Positions 52,675 to 61,473 are shown, counted from the first letter of the stretch. The stretch is DNA of 64,000 bases from Paenibacillus profundus (GCF_021369635.1 NZ_JAJNBZ010000010.1:62001-126000); one strand, 5' to 3'. Numbers and translations are program-made. Notes: generated by a model from the letters alone, not told the origin.

Positions 52675-53349
52675 ATGCTTAACATTTCGAGAATGGTCGA
52701 TCTGTCGCAGGATCTGTATCATCTGTGTCCGGTGCTGCCGGACTTTGAACCGCCGAAGATGGATTACATCTGTGTAGGACCGCGGGACGGTTGGAAGCTG
52801 GAGAAGATTACGATGAACCTGCATACCGGAACCCATATGGATGCGCCTGCCCATCTCGGCGAATTCGATCTTACGCTGGATCGCATTCCAGTGCAGCAGT
52901 TTCAAGGGCGGATGGTGTTCGTGCCGCTGCAGGACAGAGGGGCGAAGCATCCGATCGGGCGTGCGGATCTGGAACCGTATGAGGAGCAGTTGAACGAGCA
53001 TTCGATTGTGCTGCTGTATACCGGTTGGGGTGAGAAGCGCGGTTGGACGAAGGAATGGATTTATGAGTCTCCTTATTTGTCCAACGAAGGCGCCCGTTAT
53101 TTGGTTGAACGGGGCATTAAGGCAGTTGGCATCGATCATTTCAGCATCGGCGGCACAGGAGAAGAAAACGAGGAGACACACCGCATCGTCTTGGGAGCGA
53201 ACATCTGGGTGGCGGAAGGCTTGCAGTTGAATGATCCGACGCTTCGTGAGGGAGATTGGCATGTCATGGCGCTGCCGATTCACATCCGTGATTCAAGTGG
53301 CGCTCCGGCCCGTGTGGTGGCCTTCCAATGGGAGGTTGAATCACGTTGA
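52675..53349 (+). CDS. cyclase-family (PF04199) metal-dependent hydrolase
   Basis: 224 residues with the family signature HTGTHMDAPAHL near residue 50, which binds metal, and VGIDHFSIGG near residue 160. Known members include kynurenine formamidase and isatin hydrolase, which open an amide or lactam ring. In this cluster the missing step is hydrolysis of a sugar lactone, usually done by an amidohydrolase, so it may be the lactonase. It begins 10 nt after the SDR stop and overlaps the next gene by 4 nt. Confidence 0.88.
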   Translation: MLNISRMVDLSQDLYHLCPVLPDFEPPKMDYICVGPRDGWKLEKITMNLHTGTHMDAPAHLGEFDLTLDRIPVQQFQGRMVFVPLQDRGAKHPIGRADLEPYEEQLNEHSIVLLYTGWGEKRGWTKEWIYESPYLSNEGARYLVERGIKAVGIDHFSIGGTGEENEETHRIVLGANIWVAEGLQLNDPTLREGDWHVMALPIHIRDSSGAPARVVAFQWEVESR

Positions 53350-53576
53350 GTCTTTCTAAGTGGGAATATCGCATCGAGCATGATGCGGCTTCCTTGAATG
53401 AATTAGGGGAACAAGGCTGGGAGCTCGTTGCCGTCACCGTTGTCGATGGTGTGGAGCAATTGTATTTGAAGCGGCCGGCTCCGAGCTTCCGCGAGCGGCT
53501 GACGCTGGATCAAAGAGAGGAAGTGGCCCGGCAGGCCGCTTTCTCTTCCACTAGCACCAAGGAGGTGAGCCGATGA
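53346..53576 (+). CDS. DUF4177-like small protein
   Basis: 76 residues starting with TTG that overlaps the stop of the cyclase gene and ending in an ATGA overlap with rbsD, so it is coupled on both sides. The sequence SKWEYRIEHDA, LNELGEQGWELVAV matches the DUF4177 pattern of small alpha/beta proteins. A charged helix follows. Function unknown. Its tight placement argues that it takes part in the pathway, perhaps as an accessory subunit. Confidence 0.72.
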   Translation: MSLSKWEYRIEHDAASLNELGEQGWELVAVTVVDGVEQLYLKRPAPSFRERLTLDQREEVARQAAFSSTSTKEVSR

Positions 53577-53959
53577 AAAAGGGCGGCATTCTGCATCCGC
53601 AGCTGAACCGCATTCTCTCGGAGACGGGTCATACCGATATGTTAACAGTCTGTGATCGGGGATTTCCGGTGCCGATGAGCGTTGAGCGGCTCGACCTGGC
53701 TTTATGCGACGATATTCCGACTGTCGTGGACGTGCTGCAGGCGGTGGCTGGAGAATTCATCATCGACTGCGTCGTCATTACAGAAGAGATGCAGTCGTTC
53801 AGTCCGGAACGGGTGGCTGAGCTCAAGGCGCTTTTGCCGGATGTGCGGTGGAAGGTGATGGCGCACGTTGAGTTCAAGCAGCTGTGCCAGGAATCGAGAG
53901 CGGTCATTCGGACGGGAGATACGACGCCATATGCCAATCTCATGATCGTATCTGGTTAA
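53573..53959 (+). CDS. rbsD: RbsD-family sugar pyranase/mutarotase
   Basis: 128 residues. RbsD/FucU proteins interconvert sugar anomers or ring forms. KGGILHPQLNRILSETGHTD near the start holds the catalytic His/Asp region, and the end AVIRTGDTTPYANLMIVSG is closer to RbsD than to FucU. In this cluster it would supply the ring form used by the SDR. A ribokinase gene lies 6.5 kb away on the other strand, so a ribose role cannot be ruled out. Confidence 0.9.
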   Translation: MKKGGILHPQLNRILSETGHTDMLTVCDRGFPVPMSVERLDLALCDDIPTVVDVLQAVAGEFIIDCVVITEEMQSFSPERVAELKALLPDVRWKVMAHVEFKQLCQESRAVIRTGDTTPYANLMIVSG

Positions 53960-54127
53960 CGTTCAATGATGCATGTGTGAACGGCGATGAATTTATATCG
54001 ACATGGCGATTGCCGAAAGCCAATAACGGTACGTTGCCAAGTCCTTCTATCCACTCTCCCTCTCATTCAGAAACCGTAGGGGTGAAGTTTAACTGAGGCC
54101 AACATTGGTTCTCAGTCGATGCGGCAA

Positions 54128-54456
54128 CATCACCGTTCGATCACACCGTCTAGCGCCTGAGATATGCGGGAACGTTGTTACTGATCGAAGGGGAGATTGA
54201 TCGAAAGCAGCGAAAGTAGAGGACGTCGCTATGATAAGCCGCAGACCGGAGTGCGCCAACTTTTTCAATCTAGTTACCCTACAATTGCAGTCCAGCGTGA
54301 CGAAAGACGGAAAAAAGATGCTCTTAACTGTATTATTGCAGTTGGAGACGCTCCCATTCAATCAACAAGTTCCCCACCTCAACCGTTCGTCCACACCATC
54401 GAGCTCTTGGGCGATGCTGGAACCATTGTTGTTGACCGAGGGGGAGAATGATCGGA
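54128..54456 (+). repeat. direct repeat pair C within a 0.57-kb gap
   Basis: About 75 nt at 54128-54202 and about 80 nt at 54376-54456 share CACCGTTCG/AACCGTTCG, TCCACACC or TCACACCRTC, GGAAC, GTTGTT, TGAYCGA and GGGGAGA words. The GGGGGAGAATGA end resembles repeat B. The remaining part of 53960-54535 shows no gene; it also carries TTGCAGTCCAGC and TGTATTATTGCA words seen near 42360-42440. Confidence 0.5.
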
Positions 54457-54535
54457 ATTCAATAGTTCAACTTATCTGCGATCTAGCATAACTAGCATAA
54501 AGATTACATTCGAATAGAAGGAAAGGAGATTCAGC

Positions 54536-55309
54536 ATGCGCTTGGAAGCAAAAGTATGTATCATCACGGGCGCGGGCTCCGGCATTGGCCGGAGTACCGC
54601 CCTACGTTTCGCGAAGGAAGGCGCGACCATTGTCGTAGCGGATATTCAATCAGAAGGCGGACAAGAAACGGTACGGATGATTGAAGAACTGGGAGGAAAG
54701 TCGATGTTCATTCAAGTCGACGTCACTTCTCCAGAGGAAGCGAAGGCGATGGCGGACGCCGTAGTCAAGCAATATGGACGCATCGACGTCTTGTTCAACA
54801 ATGCGGGCGTGAGCGGTGTAGGGAGATTGCACGAAATCGAGCCAGAGGCATGGGACCGCGTCATTGCGATTAATATACGCGGCGTGTTCTTGCCGAGCAA
54901 ATATGTTCTCCCTTACATGATGGAGCAGCAAAGCGGGACCATTATTAACATGTCCTCTTGCATTGCGGAGATGGGCTTGGCGAATCGCGCTTCCTACGCG
55001 GCAACGAAGGGAGCGGTTCTCTCATTGACGAAGTCCATGCAGGTGGACTATGCGCCATACCACATCCGGGTGAACGCACTGCTGCCGGGAACCATTTTCA
55101 CACCATTTGTGGAGAACTATTTGCGCAATTCCTACGATGATCCGGAAGCGGCCATTGCCTCCATTAAGACACGGCAGCTCAGCGGGGAACTGGGACGTCC
55201 TGAAGATGTCGCGGAAGGTGCCCTGTTCCTGGCTTCCGACGAATCCAAATTTATGATGGGCTCCCCGCTTTATATCGATGGCGGAGTTGTGTTCGGCAAA
55301 AATGCGTAA
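54536..55309 (+). CDS. SDR-family dehydrogenase, probable 2-keto-3-deoxy-acid dehydrogenase
   Basis: 257 residues; GGAAAGGAG ribosome site. TGAGSGIGRS near residue 11, NNAGVSGVG and the catalytic YAATKGAVLS are present. It directly precedes a diketo-acid hydrolase gene, the usual partner of 2-keto-3-deoxy-L-fuconate/rhamnonate 4-dehydrogenase. It would oxidise the dehydratase product. A repeat-filled gap of 576 nt separates it from rbsD, so it may have its own promoter. Confidence 0.88.
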   Translation: MRLEAKVCIITGAGSGIGRSTALRFAKEGATIVVADIQSEGGQETVRMIEELGGKSMFIQVDVTSPEEAKAMADAVVKQYGRIDVLFNNAGVSGVGRLHEIEPEAWDRVIAINIRGVFLPSKYVLPYMMEQQSGTIINMSSCIAEMGLANRASYAATKGAVLSLTKSMQVDYAPYHIRVNALLPGTIFTPFVENYLRNSYDDPEAAIASIKTRQLSGELGRPEDVAEGALFLASDESKFMMGSPLYIDGGVVFGKNA

Positions 55310-55357
55310 TGAAATAACACATATATATAATTGTACTTCACGGAGGAGGAATTAGCG

Positions 55358-56209
55358 GTGAAATATGTCACGTTCTATGATCAAAATGGACAGCTTCGAA
55401 CGGGGGCAGCAACAGACCGTGGTGTGGTCGACGTAAGTGAAGCATATTCGATGCACGATATTATTGCAGGCGGCGCAGGCCTGCGTTTGGAAGTCGAAGC
55501 GTATGCGGCGAATGCGAGTGTGGTGCTGAATGAGAGCGAATTGAATTATGGGCCATGTGTGCCGCAGCCGCAAAAAATCATTTGCGTCGGCTTGAACTAC
55601 CGCAAGCATGCCGAAGAGACGAATGCGCCGATTCCGCAGTATCCTATTCTGTTCAACAAGTTCAACAACACGCTCACGGGGCATGGTCACGATGTCGTGC
55701 TTCCGCGTGTAAGCGATCAGGTGGACTACGAAGCGGAGCTTGTCATGGTTATCGGGAAGACGGCGAAGGATGTGAGCAAAGAGGAAGCGCTCGATTACGT
55801 CTTCGGATATTGCTGCGTCAATGACTTGTCTGCACGCGATCTGCAGATGCGCACCCAGCAATGGCTGCTCGGCAAGTCGTGCGACGGATTCAGCCCGCTC
55901 GGACCGTATCTGGTCACGGCCGACGAAGTAGGCAATCCGAATGAGCTCGACATCAAATGCATCGTGAACGGCGAGACGCGCCAGCACTCCAATACGTCCG
56001 ACATGATCTTCGATTGCGACGAAATCGTCAGCTACATTTCACGTCACATGACGCTTGTGCCGGGTGATATCATTTTGACAGGCACGCCGGAAGGCGTTGT
56101 GCTCGGACTGCCGGAAGACAAGCGCGTCTACTTGCAAGACGGGGACCTCGTCACCATCGAAATCGAGAAGCTCGGTTCGCTTACCAACCGTATGGCAGCC
56201 GAGCGCTAA
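55358..56209 (+). CDS. fumarylacetoacetase-family diketo-acid hydrolase
   Basis: 283 residues from GTG following GGAGGAGGAA; the extension to 55331 adds no conserved sequence. The FAH-fold signatures are clear: ICVGLNYRKHAEETN near residue 80, the metal ligands in DYEAELVMVIGK near 123, FGYCCVNDLSARDLQ and GKSCDGFSPLGPY. This group includes 2,4-diketo-3-deoxy-L-fuconate hydrolase, giving pyruvate and L-lactate. The following lutABC genes would use that lactate. Confidence 0.9.
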   Translation: MKYVTFYDQNGQLRTGAATDRGVVDVSEAYSMHDIIAGGAGLRLEVEAYAANASVVLNESELNYGPCVPQPQKIICVGLNYRKHAEETNAPIPQYPILFNKFNNTLTGHGHDVVLPRVSDQVDYEAELVMVIGKTAKDVSKEEALDYVFGYCCVNDLSARDLQMRTQQWLLGKSCDGFSPLGPYLVTADEVGNPNELDIKCIVNGETRQHSNTSDMIFDCDEIVSYISRHMTLVPGDIILTGTPEGVVLGLPEDKRVYLQDGDLVTIEIEKLGSLTNRMAAER

Positions 56210-56215
56210 TGACTT

Positions 56216-56254
56216 AAGCGCTCGACGGCTGAAAGGCCTGCGGGCGCTTCTTTT
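56216..56254 (+). terminator. weak terminator between the hydrolase and lutA
   Basis: AAGCGCTC pairs with GGGCGCTT, followed by CTTTT. Moderate strength, so readthrough into lutABC is likely but reduced. Confidence 0.5.
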
Positions 56255-56301
56255 CCATTCTGCTCGTTCCTCGATGAACGACGATGAAAGAAGGGGCAAT
56301 T

Positions 56302-57057
56302 ATGCGCGTATCGTTATTTGTAACTTGCTTGGCGGATACTTGCTTTCCCCATGTTGCTGAAAGCGTTGTCCGGCTCCTGCACCGGCTCGGCTGTGAAATG
56401 GATTTCCCGCCGCTGCAGACGTGCTGCGGGCAGCCTGCCTTCAACAGCGGCTATCATGATGATGCAAGGGAAGTCGCCAGGCAATGGATTACAGCATTTG
56501 AGCATAGTGATTATGTCGTGACGCCATCGGGCTCCTGCGCCGGTATGGTGCATCATTACTACGAAGATTTGTTCATGGATGAACCGGAGTGGCTCGAAAA
56601 AGCGAAGCGTCTCATTGAACGCACGTATGAATTTTCCCAGTTCATTGTTCAAGTATTGGGAAGAACGGATATCGGGGCGGCGTTCGATGGCAAGGCCACG
56701 TATCATCCTTCCTGTCATGCCACGAGATTGTTAGGCATCACTGAGGAGCCTATGCTGCTGCTGCAGCAGGTGAAGGGCTTGACGCTAGTCGATTTGCCGC
56801 ATAAGGAAGATTGCTGCGGCTTCGGCGGCACATTCGCCATCAAGATGCCGGAAATGTCTGAAGCGATGGTTACGGAAAAAGCGCAGTATGTCGTTGATAC
56901 AGAGGCGGACATCTTAATCGGTTCCGATATGGGATGCTTAATGAACATCGGAGGGCGGCTCAATAAAGAGGGGCGTCCGATTCGGATCATGCATCTTGCG
57001 GAGCTGCTCGAGGAAGGAGTGAAGCGTCGTGAGCACAACTTCATCCAACAACGTTAA
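56302..57057 (+). CDS. lutA: lactate utilization protein LutA
   Basis: 251-residue Fe-S oxidoreductase subunit with two CCG domains: PPLQTCCGQPAFNSGY near residue 35 and KEDCCGFGGTFAIKMPE near 170, which bind clusters. Together with LutB and LutC it oxidises L-lactate to pyruvate. ATG at 56302 follows AAGGGG. It overlaps lutB by 29 nt. The 92-nt gap after the diketo-acid hydrolase with a weak hairpin suggests an operon that can be partly uncoupled. Confidence 0.94.
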   Translation: MRVSLFVTCLADTCFPHVAESVVRLLHRLGCEMDFPPLQTCCGQPAFNSGYHDDAREVARQWITAFEHSDYVVTPSGSCAGMVHHYYEDLFMDEPEWLEKAKRLIERTYEFSQFIVQVLGRTDIGAAFDGKATYHPSCHATRLLGITEEPMLLLQQVKGLTLVDLPHKEDCCGFGGTFAIKMPEMSEAMVTEKAQYVVDTEADILIGSDMGCLMNIGGRLNKEGRPIRIMHLAELLEEGVKRREHNFIQQR

Positions 57058-58537
57058 CGGAGGTATCGGCAGCGGACTGAAGCAGCGTACGCAGGAGGTG
57101 CTGCAGAACGATTTTCTGCGCCAAGCCGTCGCCTTCACTACGGATAAGCTGCGTACGGGACGTCTTTCCGCCGCAGAACAATTCGGGGATTGGGAAGAAT
57201 GGCGGGAACGGGGCAGAGTGATTCGCGAGCATACAATTGCGCATCTGGATTATTACTTGGGACAATTTGCGGATCAGGTGCGGAGCCGGGGCGGACACGT
57301 CCATTTTTGCGGCACAGGGGAAGACGCGGTTCAGACCTTCCTGCGCATTGCGGAGGAGAAGCAGGCGAAGCTTGTAGCCAAAGGCAAGTCCATGGTGTCG
57401 GAGGAAATGCATCTGAATGATCGCCTCAAGGAGCGCGGCATCGATGCCATCGAGACCGATCTGGGCGAATATATTTTGCAGCTGGCGCAGGAGACGCCGT
57501 CCCATCTCATTATTCCGGCGATTCATAAAAACAAGTCGCAAATTGCGGAGCTGTTCACGAAGGAAGCGGGCAAGAAGCTCCCGCCGGAGACCAAGGAGCT
57601 GGCCTCTTTCGCGAAGCGCAAGCTGAGACAGTTCTTTCTGGAGGCGGAGATCGGGCTGACCGGATGCAACTTCGGCATTGCGGAATCGGGCACGGTGACG
57701 TTGGTGTCCAATGAAGGCAACGGCCGTATGGTCACGACCGTTCCGAAGACGCATGTCGTCGTCATGGGAATGGAGCGGCTCGTTCCGACCTTCGAAGATG
57801 TCGAGGTCATGCTTAATTTGCTCGCCCGCAGCGCTACGGGGCAGAAGCTGACGACATACACGTCCTTCATCACTGGACCGCGGCAAGAAGGGGACTTGGA
57901 CGGACCTGAAGAGCTGCACGTCATTATTTTGGATAATGGACGTTCAGCGCAGTTGGGCGATCCACAGTTCCAGCAAGTGCTCCATTGCATCCGCTGTGCG
58001 GCCTGTCTGAACGTATGCCCGGTCTATCGCCATGTTGGCGGCCATACGTATGGCTCGGTGTACAGCGGACCGATCGGCGCCGTGCTGACCCCGCTCTTGC
58101 AGCAGGATATGAAGGAGGCGGGTACGCTCGCTTACGCTTCTTCCTTATGCGGGGCTTGCTATGAGGCGTGTCCGGTTAAAATTCCGCTGCATGATATGCT
58201 CGTGTATTTGCGGGCGCGTAAGGTGAAAGAAGGATTCACCCCATCTGCGGAACGTCTTGGTTTCAAAATGTTCGGCAAGGTATTCGGCAATGTCAAATGG
58301 TACCGTATGGCTGGAAAAGCAGCTTATTATGGGCAGAAGCCGCTTGTCCGTGACGGAGTCATCCGCAAGGCGCCTGGACCGGCGGCAGGGTGGACGAAGT
58401 CTCGTACCTTCCCGGCGATACCGAAGCAATCGTTCCGGGATTCATGGGCGGAGCTGCAGCGTGAATTGCAGCAGGATCCAGCTTCACGGGAGGCAGCCGC
58501 TTCAGAAGACAGAGGAAAGGACGGAGTGGACAGATGA
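57029..58537 (+). CDS. lutB: lactate utilization protein LutB
   Basis: 502 residues; GTG after AGGAAGGAG, inside the end of lutA. The first 300 residues form a LUD domain with GCNFGIAESGTVTLVSNEGN. Two ferredoxin-like cluster motifs follow, CIRCAACLNVCPVYRH and CGACYEACPVKIPLHDML. The C-terminal tail matches LutB. It links LutA and LutC in the lactate oxidase complex. Confidence 0.95.
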   Translation: MSTTSSNNVNGGIGSGLKQRTQEVLQNDFLRQAVAFTTDKLRTGRLSAAEQFGDWEEWRERGRVIREHTIAHLDYYLGQFADQVRSRGGHVHFCGTGEDAVQTFLRIAEEKQAKLVAKGKSMVSEEMHLNDRLKERGIDAIETDLGEYILQLAQETPSHLIIPAIHKNKSQIAELFTKEAGKKLPPETKELASFAKRKLRQFFLEAEIGLTGCNFGIAESGTVTLVSNEGNGRMVTTVPKTHVVVMGMERLVPTFEDVEVMLNLLARSATGQKLTTYTSFITGPRQEGDLDGPEELHVIILDNGRSAQLGDPQFQQVLHCIRCAACLNVCPVYRHVGGHTYGSVYSGPIGAVLTPLLQQDMKEAGTLAYASSLCGACYEACPVKIPLHDMLVYLRARKVKEGFTPSAERLGFKMFGKVFGNVKWYRMAGKAAYYGQKPLVRDGVIRKAPGPAAGWTKSRTFPAIPKQSFRDSWAELQRELQQDPASREAAASEDRGKDGVDR

Positions 58538-59340
58538 ATGAGCAGCAGTTTCTGACGCAAATCGCAGTGCGCCTCGGACGCGCCAAGCCGCTTCAACAAC
58601 CGCCGGCCACGATGTTCAATGGGGTGCCTGATTCCTATCGCAAGCGGATGGGACAATTGGGCCAAGAGGAATGTGTACAGTTGTTCATGGATAGCTGGAC
58701 GGCGCTGACGGGGCTTGTCCGCGTGGCGCCTGTCTCGCAAGCGGCAGAAGCCATCTCCGCTAGTATTGCCGAGCTGAAGGAGCGTGGCATGCTGGAGCGT
58801 GTAGTCTATGCCAAAACACCGGAATTGCAGTCCTATGGCGTTCCGCAGGTGCTGCATGAGCAGCGCCTAGTCGGTGTGCCATGGTCGGAATCGGCAAGCG
58901 CAGCAGACGAGGAAGACGCGTGGAAGGCTGCATTAGAGCAGCTGGGCACATCAGAGCCCGGAGAAGCGGGAGCGCTTGCTGGGGAGAAATGGCAGGCGCG
59001 CAGTCCGCTGCTTCGGGCTGTGGAACGATGTCATCTTGGAATTGTCGTTCCCGAAGCCGTCGTGGCGAATACGGGCACGCTGGCAGTGCTGTCTGCGGGA
59101 GCGCAAGGCCGTTCGGTCAGTCTTATGCCCGGCATGCTGCTGGCAGTCTTCCCGGCGGAGCGAATCGTCGCGCGCATGGGGGAAGTGTTCGAACGGCTGC
59201 GGGCGTCTCACGGTGAGATGGCGAGCCTTCCGTCATCGTTGAATTTGATTACCGGACCGAGCCGCAGTGCTGATATCGAGAACGACCTGACGATTGGAAT
59301 TCATGGTCCTGGAATCGTCAGCGCCGTCATATTGACATAA
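58534..59340 (+). CDS. lutC: lactate utilization protein LutC
   Basis: 268-residue LUD-domain subunit. It overlaps lutB by ATGA. Family elements are GIVVPEAVVANTGTLAVLS near residue 170 and the end SLNLITGPSRSADIENDL then GIHGPG. The internal Ala/Glu-rich stretch around residues 110-155 is less conserved. It ends the cluster; the next gene is convergent with only 23 nt between stops and no clear terminator. Confidence 0.94.
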   Translation: MNEQQFLTQIAVRLGRAKPLQQPPATMFNGVPDSYRKRMGQLGQEECVQLFMDSWTALTGLVRVAPVSQAAEAISASIAELKERGMLERVVYAKTPELQSYGVPQVLHEQRLVGVPWSESASAADEEDAWKAALEQLGTSEPGEAGALAGEKWQARSPLLRAVERCHLGIVVPEAVVANTGTLAVLSAGAQGRSVSLMPGMLLAVFPAERIVARMGEVFERLRASHGEMASLPSSLNLITGPSRSADIENDLTIGIHGPGIVSAVILT

Positions 59341-59363
59341 TTTACAAACCGATAAATGAAGTA

Positions 59364-60509
59364 TTAAATATAATACAATCCGACCGTATATGGCAGCGGA
59401 ACCGTGAAATTCAATTGTTCCAAGGACGGCCAGGACGTTGGCAGCAGGCCGTCCGCATCCGGACTGAACAGCAGCTTCACAACGTCCTGCTCCTCCAGCT
59501 GAACCAGTTCGGCGTCAGGATAGCGGAGCTGTACAGCACCATTATCAAGCTGCTTCACTTCAATATGCGCGGCGAGCGCCTCGCGCTCCTGCCACCAACT
59601 CTGCAAATGCTGGAATAATCGTTCGATATTCGGAATGAATACGGTCCCGTCATTCGCTTGCACCTGAGAAGGATAGGCGGATAACGTGTCATGCAGGCTC
59701 TGGTCCTGCCATGGCACATAGATTTGCAATTGGGTGAATTTCTTTTTGTTCAAGAGCAGCTGCATGAGAAGAGCGATGTCTGGTCCCGCCCCCCCATATT
59801 CCAATATGCGAGGCACGCCATCCACCTGCTTGGCTGATGGCCGCAGCGCATAGGCATAGGCTGCAATCTTACCGCCACGTTCGAGCACATACAACTTCGG
59901 CTTCATCATGACGCAAGAAGCGTAAGCCCCTGCATGCTCCAGCCCGTACAAATCCCACATGCTGAAATCAAACGCTGCTTGACGCTGCTCGACAAGCTCA
60001 TGCCATGCGAAGCAGTCCAGCACTGTAAGCTCGCGTACATGCGCCTGTTCGCTCTCAGACAACGCCGCATTCGATGTTACGGCCTCGTCATTACGGCTCA
60101 CCGTATATACGGACACTTGTCCGAATGGGTAACAGCGGTTGCGCGTATACAAGGAGCGGCCGCCGGAAATGAACATAAGCACGGCTCCAGTCTCATCGGC
60201 ATGACGCTGCACCTGATGAAGCAGCTCGGTTCCGACGCCATTGCCGCGCGCCACGGGCGATGTGCAGACAGAGCCGAGCGAGAAGACAGGCAGCCGAACC
60301 GAATTCAGGCGCAGCTTGGATGGGAGCATTCCCATATGCGCGACAAGCCGTTCTTCCTCAAATGCGCCATACGAATGGGAATAGATTGGAGAAAATAAAT
60401 ACGGAAAACCTTGTTCCATCGACATTTGCGTATCATTGCGAAATACTTCATCTGATATGGAGACCGCTCCGGCAAAATCGAGCGGCTGCAGCATACGAAT
60501 CTGATACAT
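59364..60509 (-). CDS. GNAT acetyltransferase, Eis-like
   Basis: 381 residues. The N-terminal GNAT domain has the acetyl-CoA loop SPVARGNGVGTELLHQV near residue 90 and LGSVCTSP just before it. A second GNAT-like half and a C-terminal part follow, the three-part layout of Eis-type N-acetyltransferases (about 400 residues). AAAGGAGG precedes the ATG. It begins 6 nt after the ribokinase stop, so they form one transcript. Acceptor unknown. Confidence 0.82.
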   Translation of the reverse strand: MYQIRMLQPLDFAGAVSISDEVFRNDTQMSMEQGFPYLFSPIYSHSYGAFEEERLVAHMGMLPSKLRLNSVRLPVFSLGSVCTSPVARGNGVGTELLHQVQRHADETGAVLMFISGGRSLYTRNRCYPFGQVSVYTVSRNDEAVTSNAALSESEQAHVRELTVLDCFAWHELVEQRQAAFDFSMWDLYGLEHAGAYASCVMMKPKLYVLERGGKIAAYAYALRPSAKQVDGVPRILEYGGAGPDIALLMQLLLNKKKFTQLQIYVPWQDQSLHDTLSAYPSQVQANDGTVFIPNIERLFQHLQSWWQEREALAAHIEVKQLDNGAVQLRYPDAELVQLEEQDVVKLLFSPDADGLLPTSWPSLEQLNFTVPLPYTVGLYYI

Positions 60510-60515
60510 GAAAGT

Positions 60516-61430
60516 TCAATCCTCCTTTAATTGTTGCTCCAATCGAGAGCGTGTGGGCATCCCACTCTGGGCTCCGAACTGAGTCACCGCTAACGCACTG
60601 GCAGCCACCGCACCATGCACCGCGTCATCCATGCTGTTGCCTTCGGCAAGAAGCACGGCGAGCGCGCCATTGAATGTATCGCCTGCTCCGGTTGTATCGA
60701 TGACATTGACTTCATAGCCTGGCTGATGATGGAGATGGCAGGCGGTATCCGACCAATAAGCTCCGTCCGCGCCGCGGGTCAAGACGATGCGCCCAGGCAT
60801 GGAGCGTATAGCCGTCTTCCACTCAAAAGCCTGCTCCGAATCATCCCCGCCAAAGAGAGCCGCCAATTCATGCTCATTCGGCGTCAGGATGGAGACGTGC
60901 GCCAGCATCTCATCCGTCAGAGGCATGGCCGGCGCCGGATTGAGAATGACGGGCACATGGCTCTCGGCAGCAATGCTCAACGCTTCCCGCACGGCAGGGA
61001 GCGGAATTTCAAGCTGCATGAGTATGACGTCGGAGCTCCGGATTGTCTCGGCATGTCGTCTAATATGATCTGGTGTGAGCAGGCCGTTCGCCCCCGGAAC
61101 GACGATGATGCGGTTATCCCCATCATTGACGATGATGGATGCGGTTCCAGATGCTACCTCGCTAATGATGTCGACGCCTTCTGTATGAATTTGTTCCTGC
61201 TGCAAATTGTCCAGCATCATCCGGCCGAACGTATCGTCGCCTACACATCCGATAAAGCGGACCTCGGCGCCGAGACGGGCGCAAGCGATCGCTTGATTCG
61301 CGCCTTTGCCCCCGCACAAGGTGGCGAATCTGTCTCCTTGCACGGTTTCGCCTTGCTCTGGAATGGTCGAGGTGACCGTAACCATATCGACATTCAAGCT
61401 TCCAATTACTGTTACCCTGGCTTTTCTCAC
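60516..61430 (-). CDS. rbsK: ribokinase
   Basis: 304-residue PfkB-family kinase that phosphorylates ribose at O5. Motifs: VIGSLNVDMV at the N-terminus, GGKGANQAIACARLGA near residue 39, NPAPA near 170 and the catalytic GAGDTFNGALA near 248. Start is a GTG with a weak site. No ribose transporter is near it, but rbsD lies in the 53.6-kb cluster. It is transcribed toward the acetyltransferase gene. Confidence 0.9.
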   Translation of the reverse strand: MRKARVTVIGSLNVDMVTVTSTIPEQGETVQGDRFATLCGGKGANQAIACARLGAEVRFIGCVGDDTFGRMMLDNLQQEQIHTEGVDIISEVASGTASIIVNDGDNRIIVVPGANGLLTPDHIRRHAETIRSSDVILMQLEIPLPAVREALSIAAESHVPVILNPAPAMPLTDEMLAHVSILTPNEHELAALFGGDDSEQAFEWKTAIRSMPGRIVLTRGADGAYWSDTACHLHHQPGYEVNVIDTTGAGDTFNGALAVLLAEGNSMDDAVHGAVAASALAVTQFGAQSGMPTRSRLEQQLKED

Positions 61431-61473
61431 TCCATAAACCGTCCTTTGTTCTCATCTCGTAGAACACAAATAA

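Noticed and set aside
57041-57919. Minus-strand frame of 292 codons opposite lutB
   Set aside because: Shadow of lutB in GC-rich DNA; composition (many Arg, His, Leu) is typical of antisense frames.
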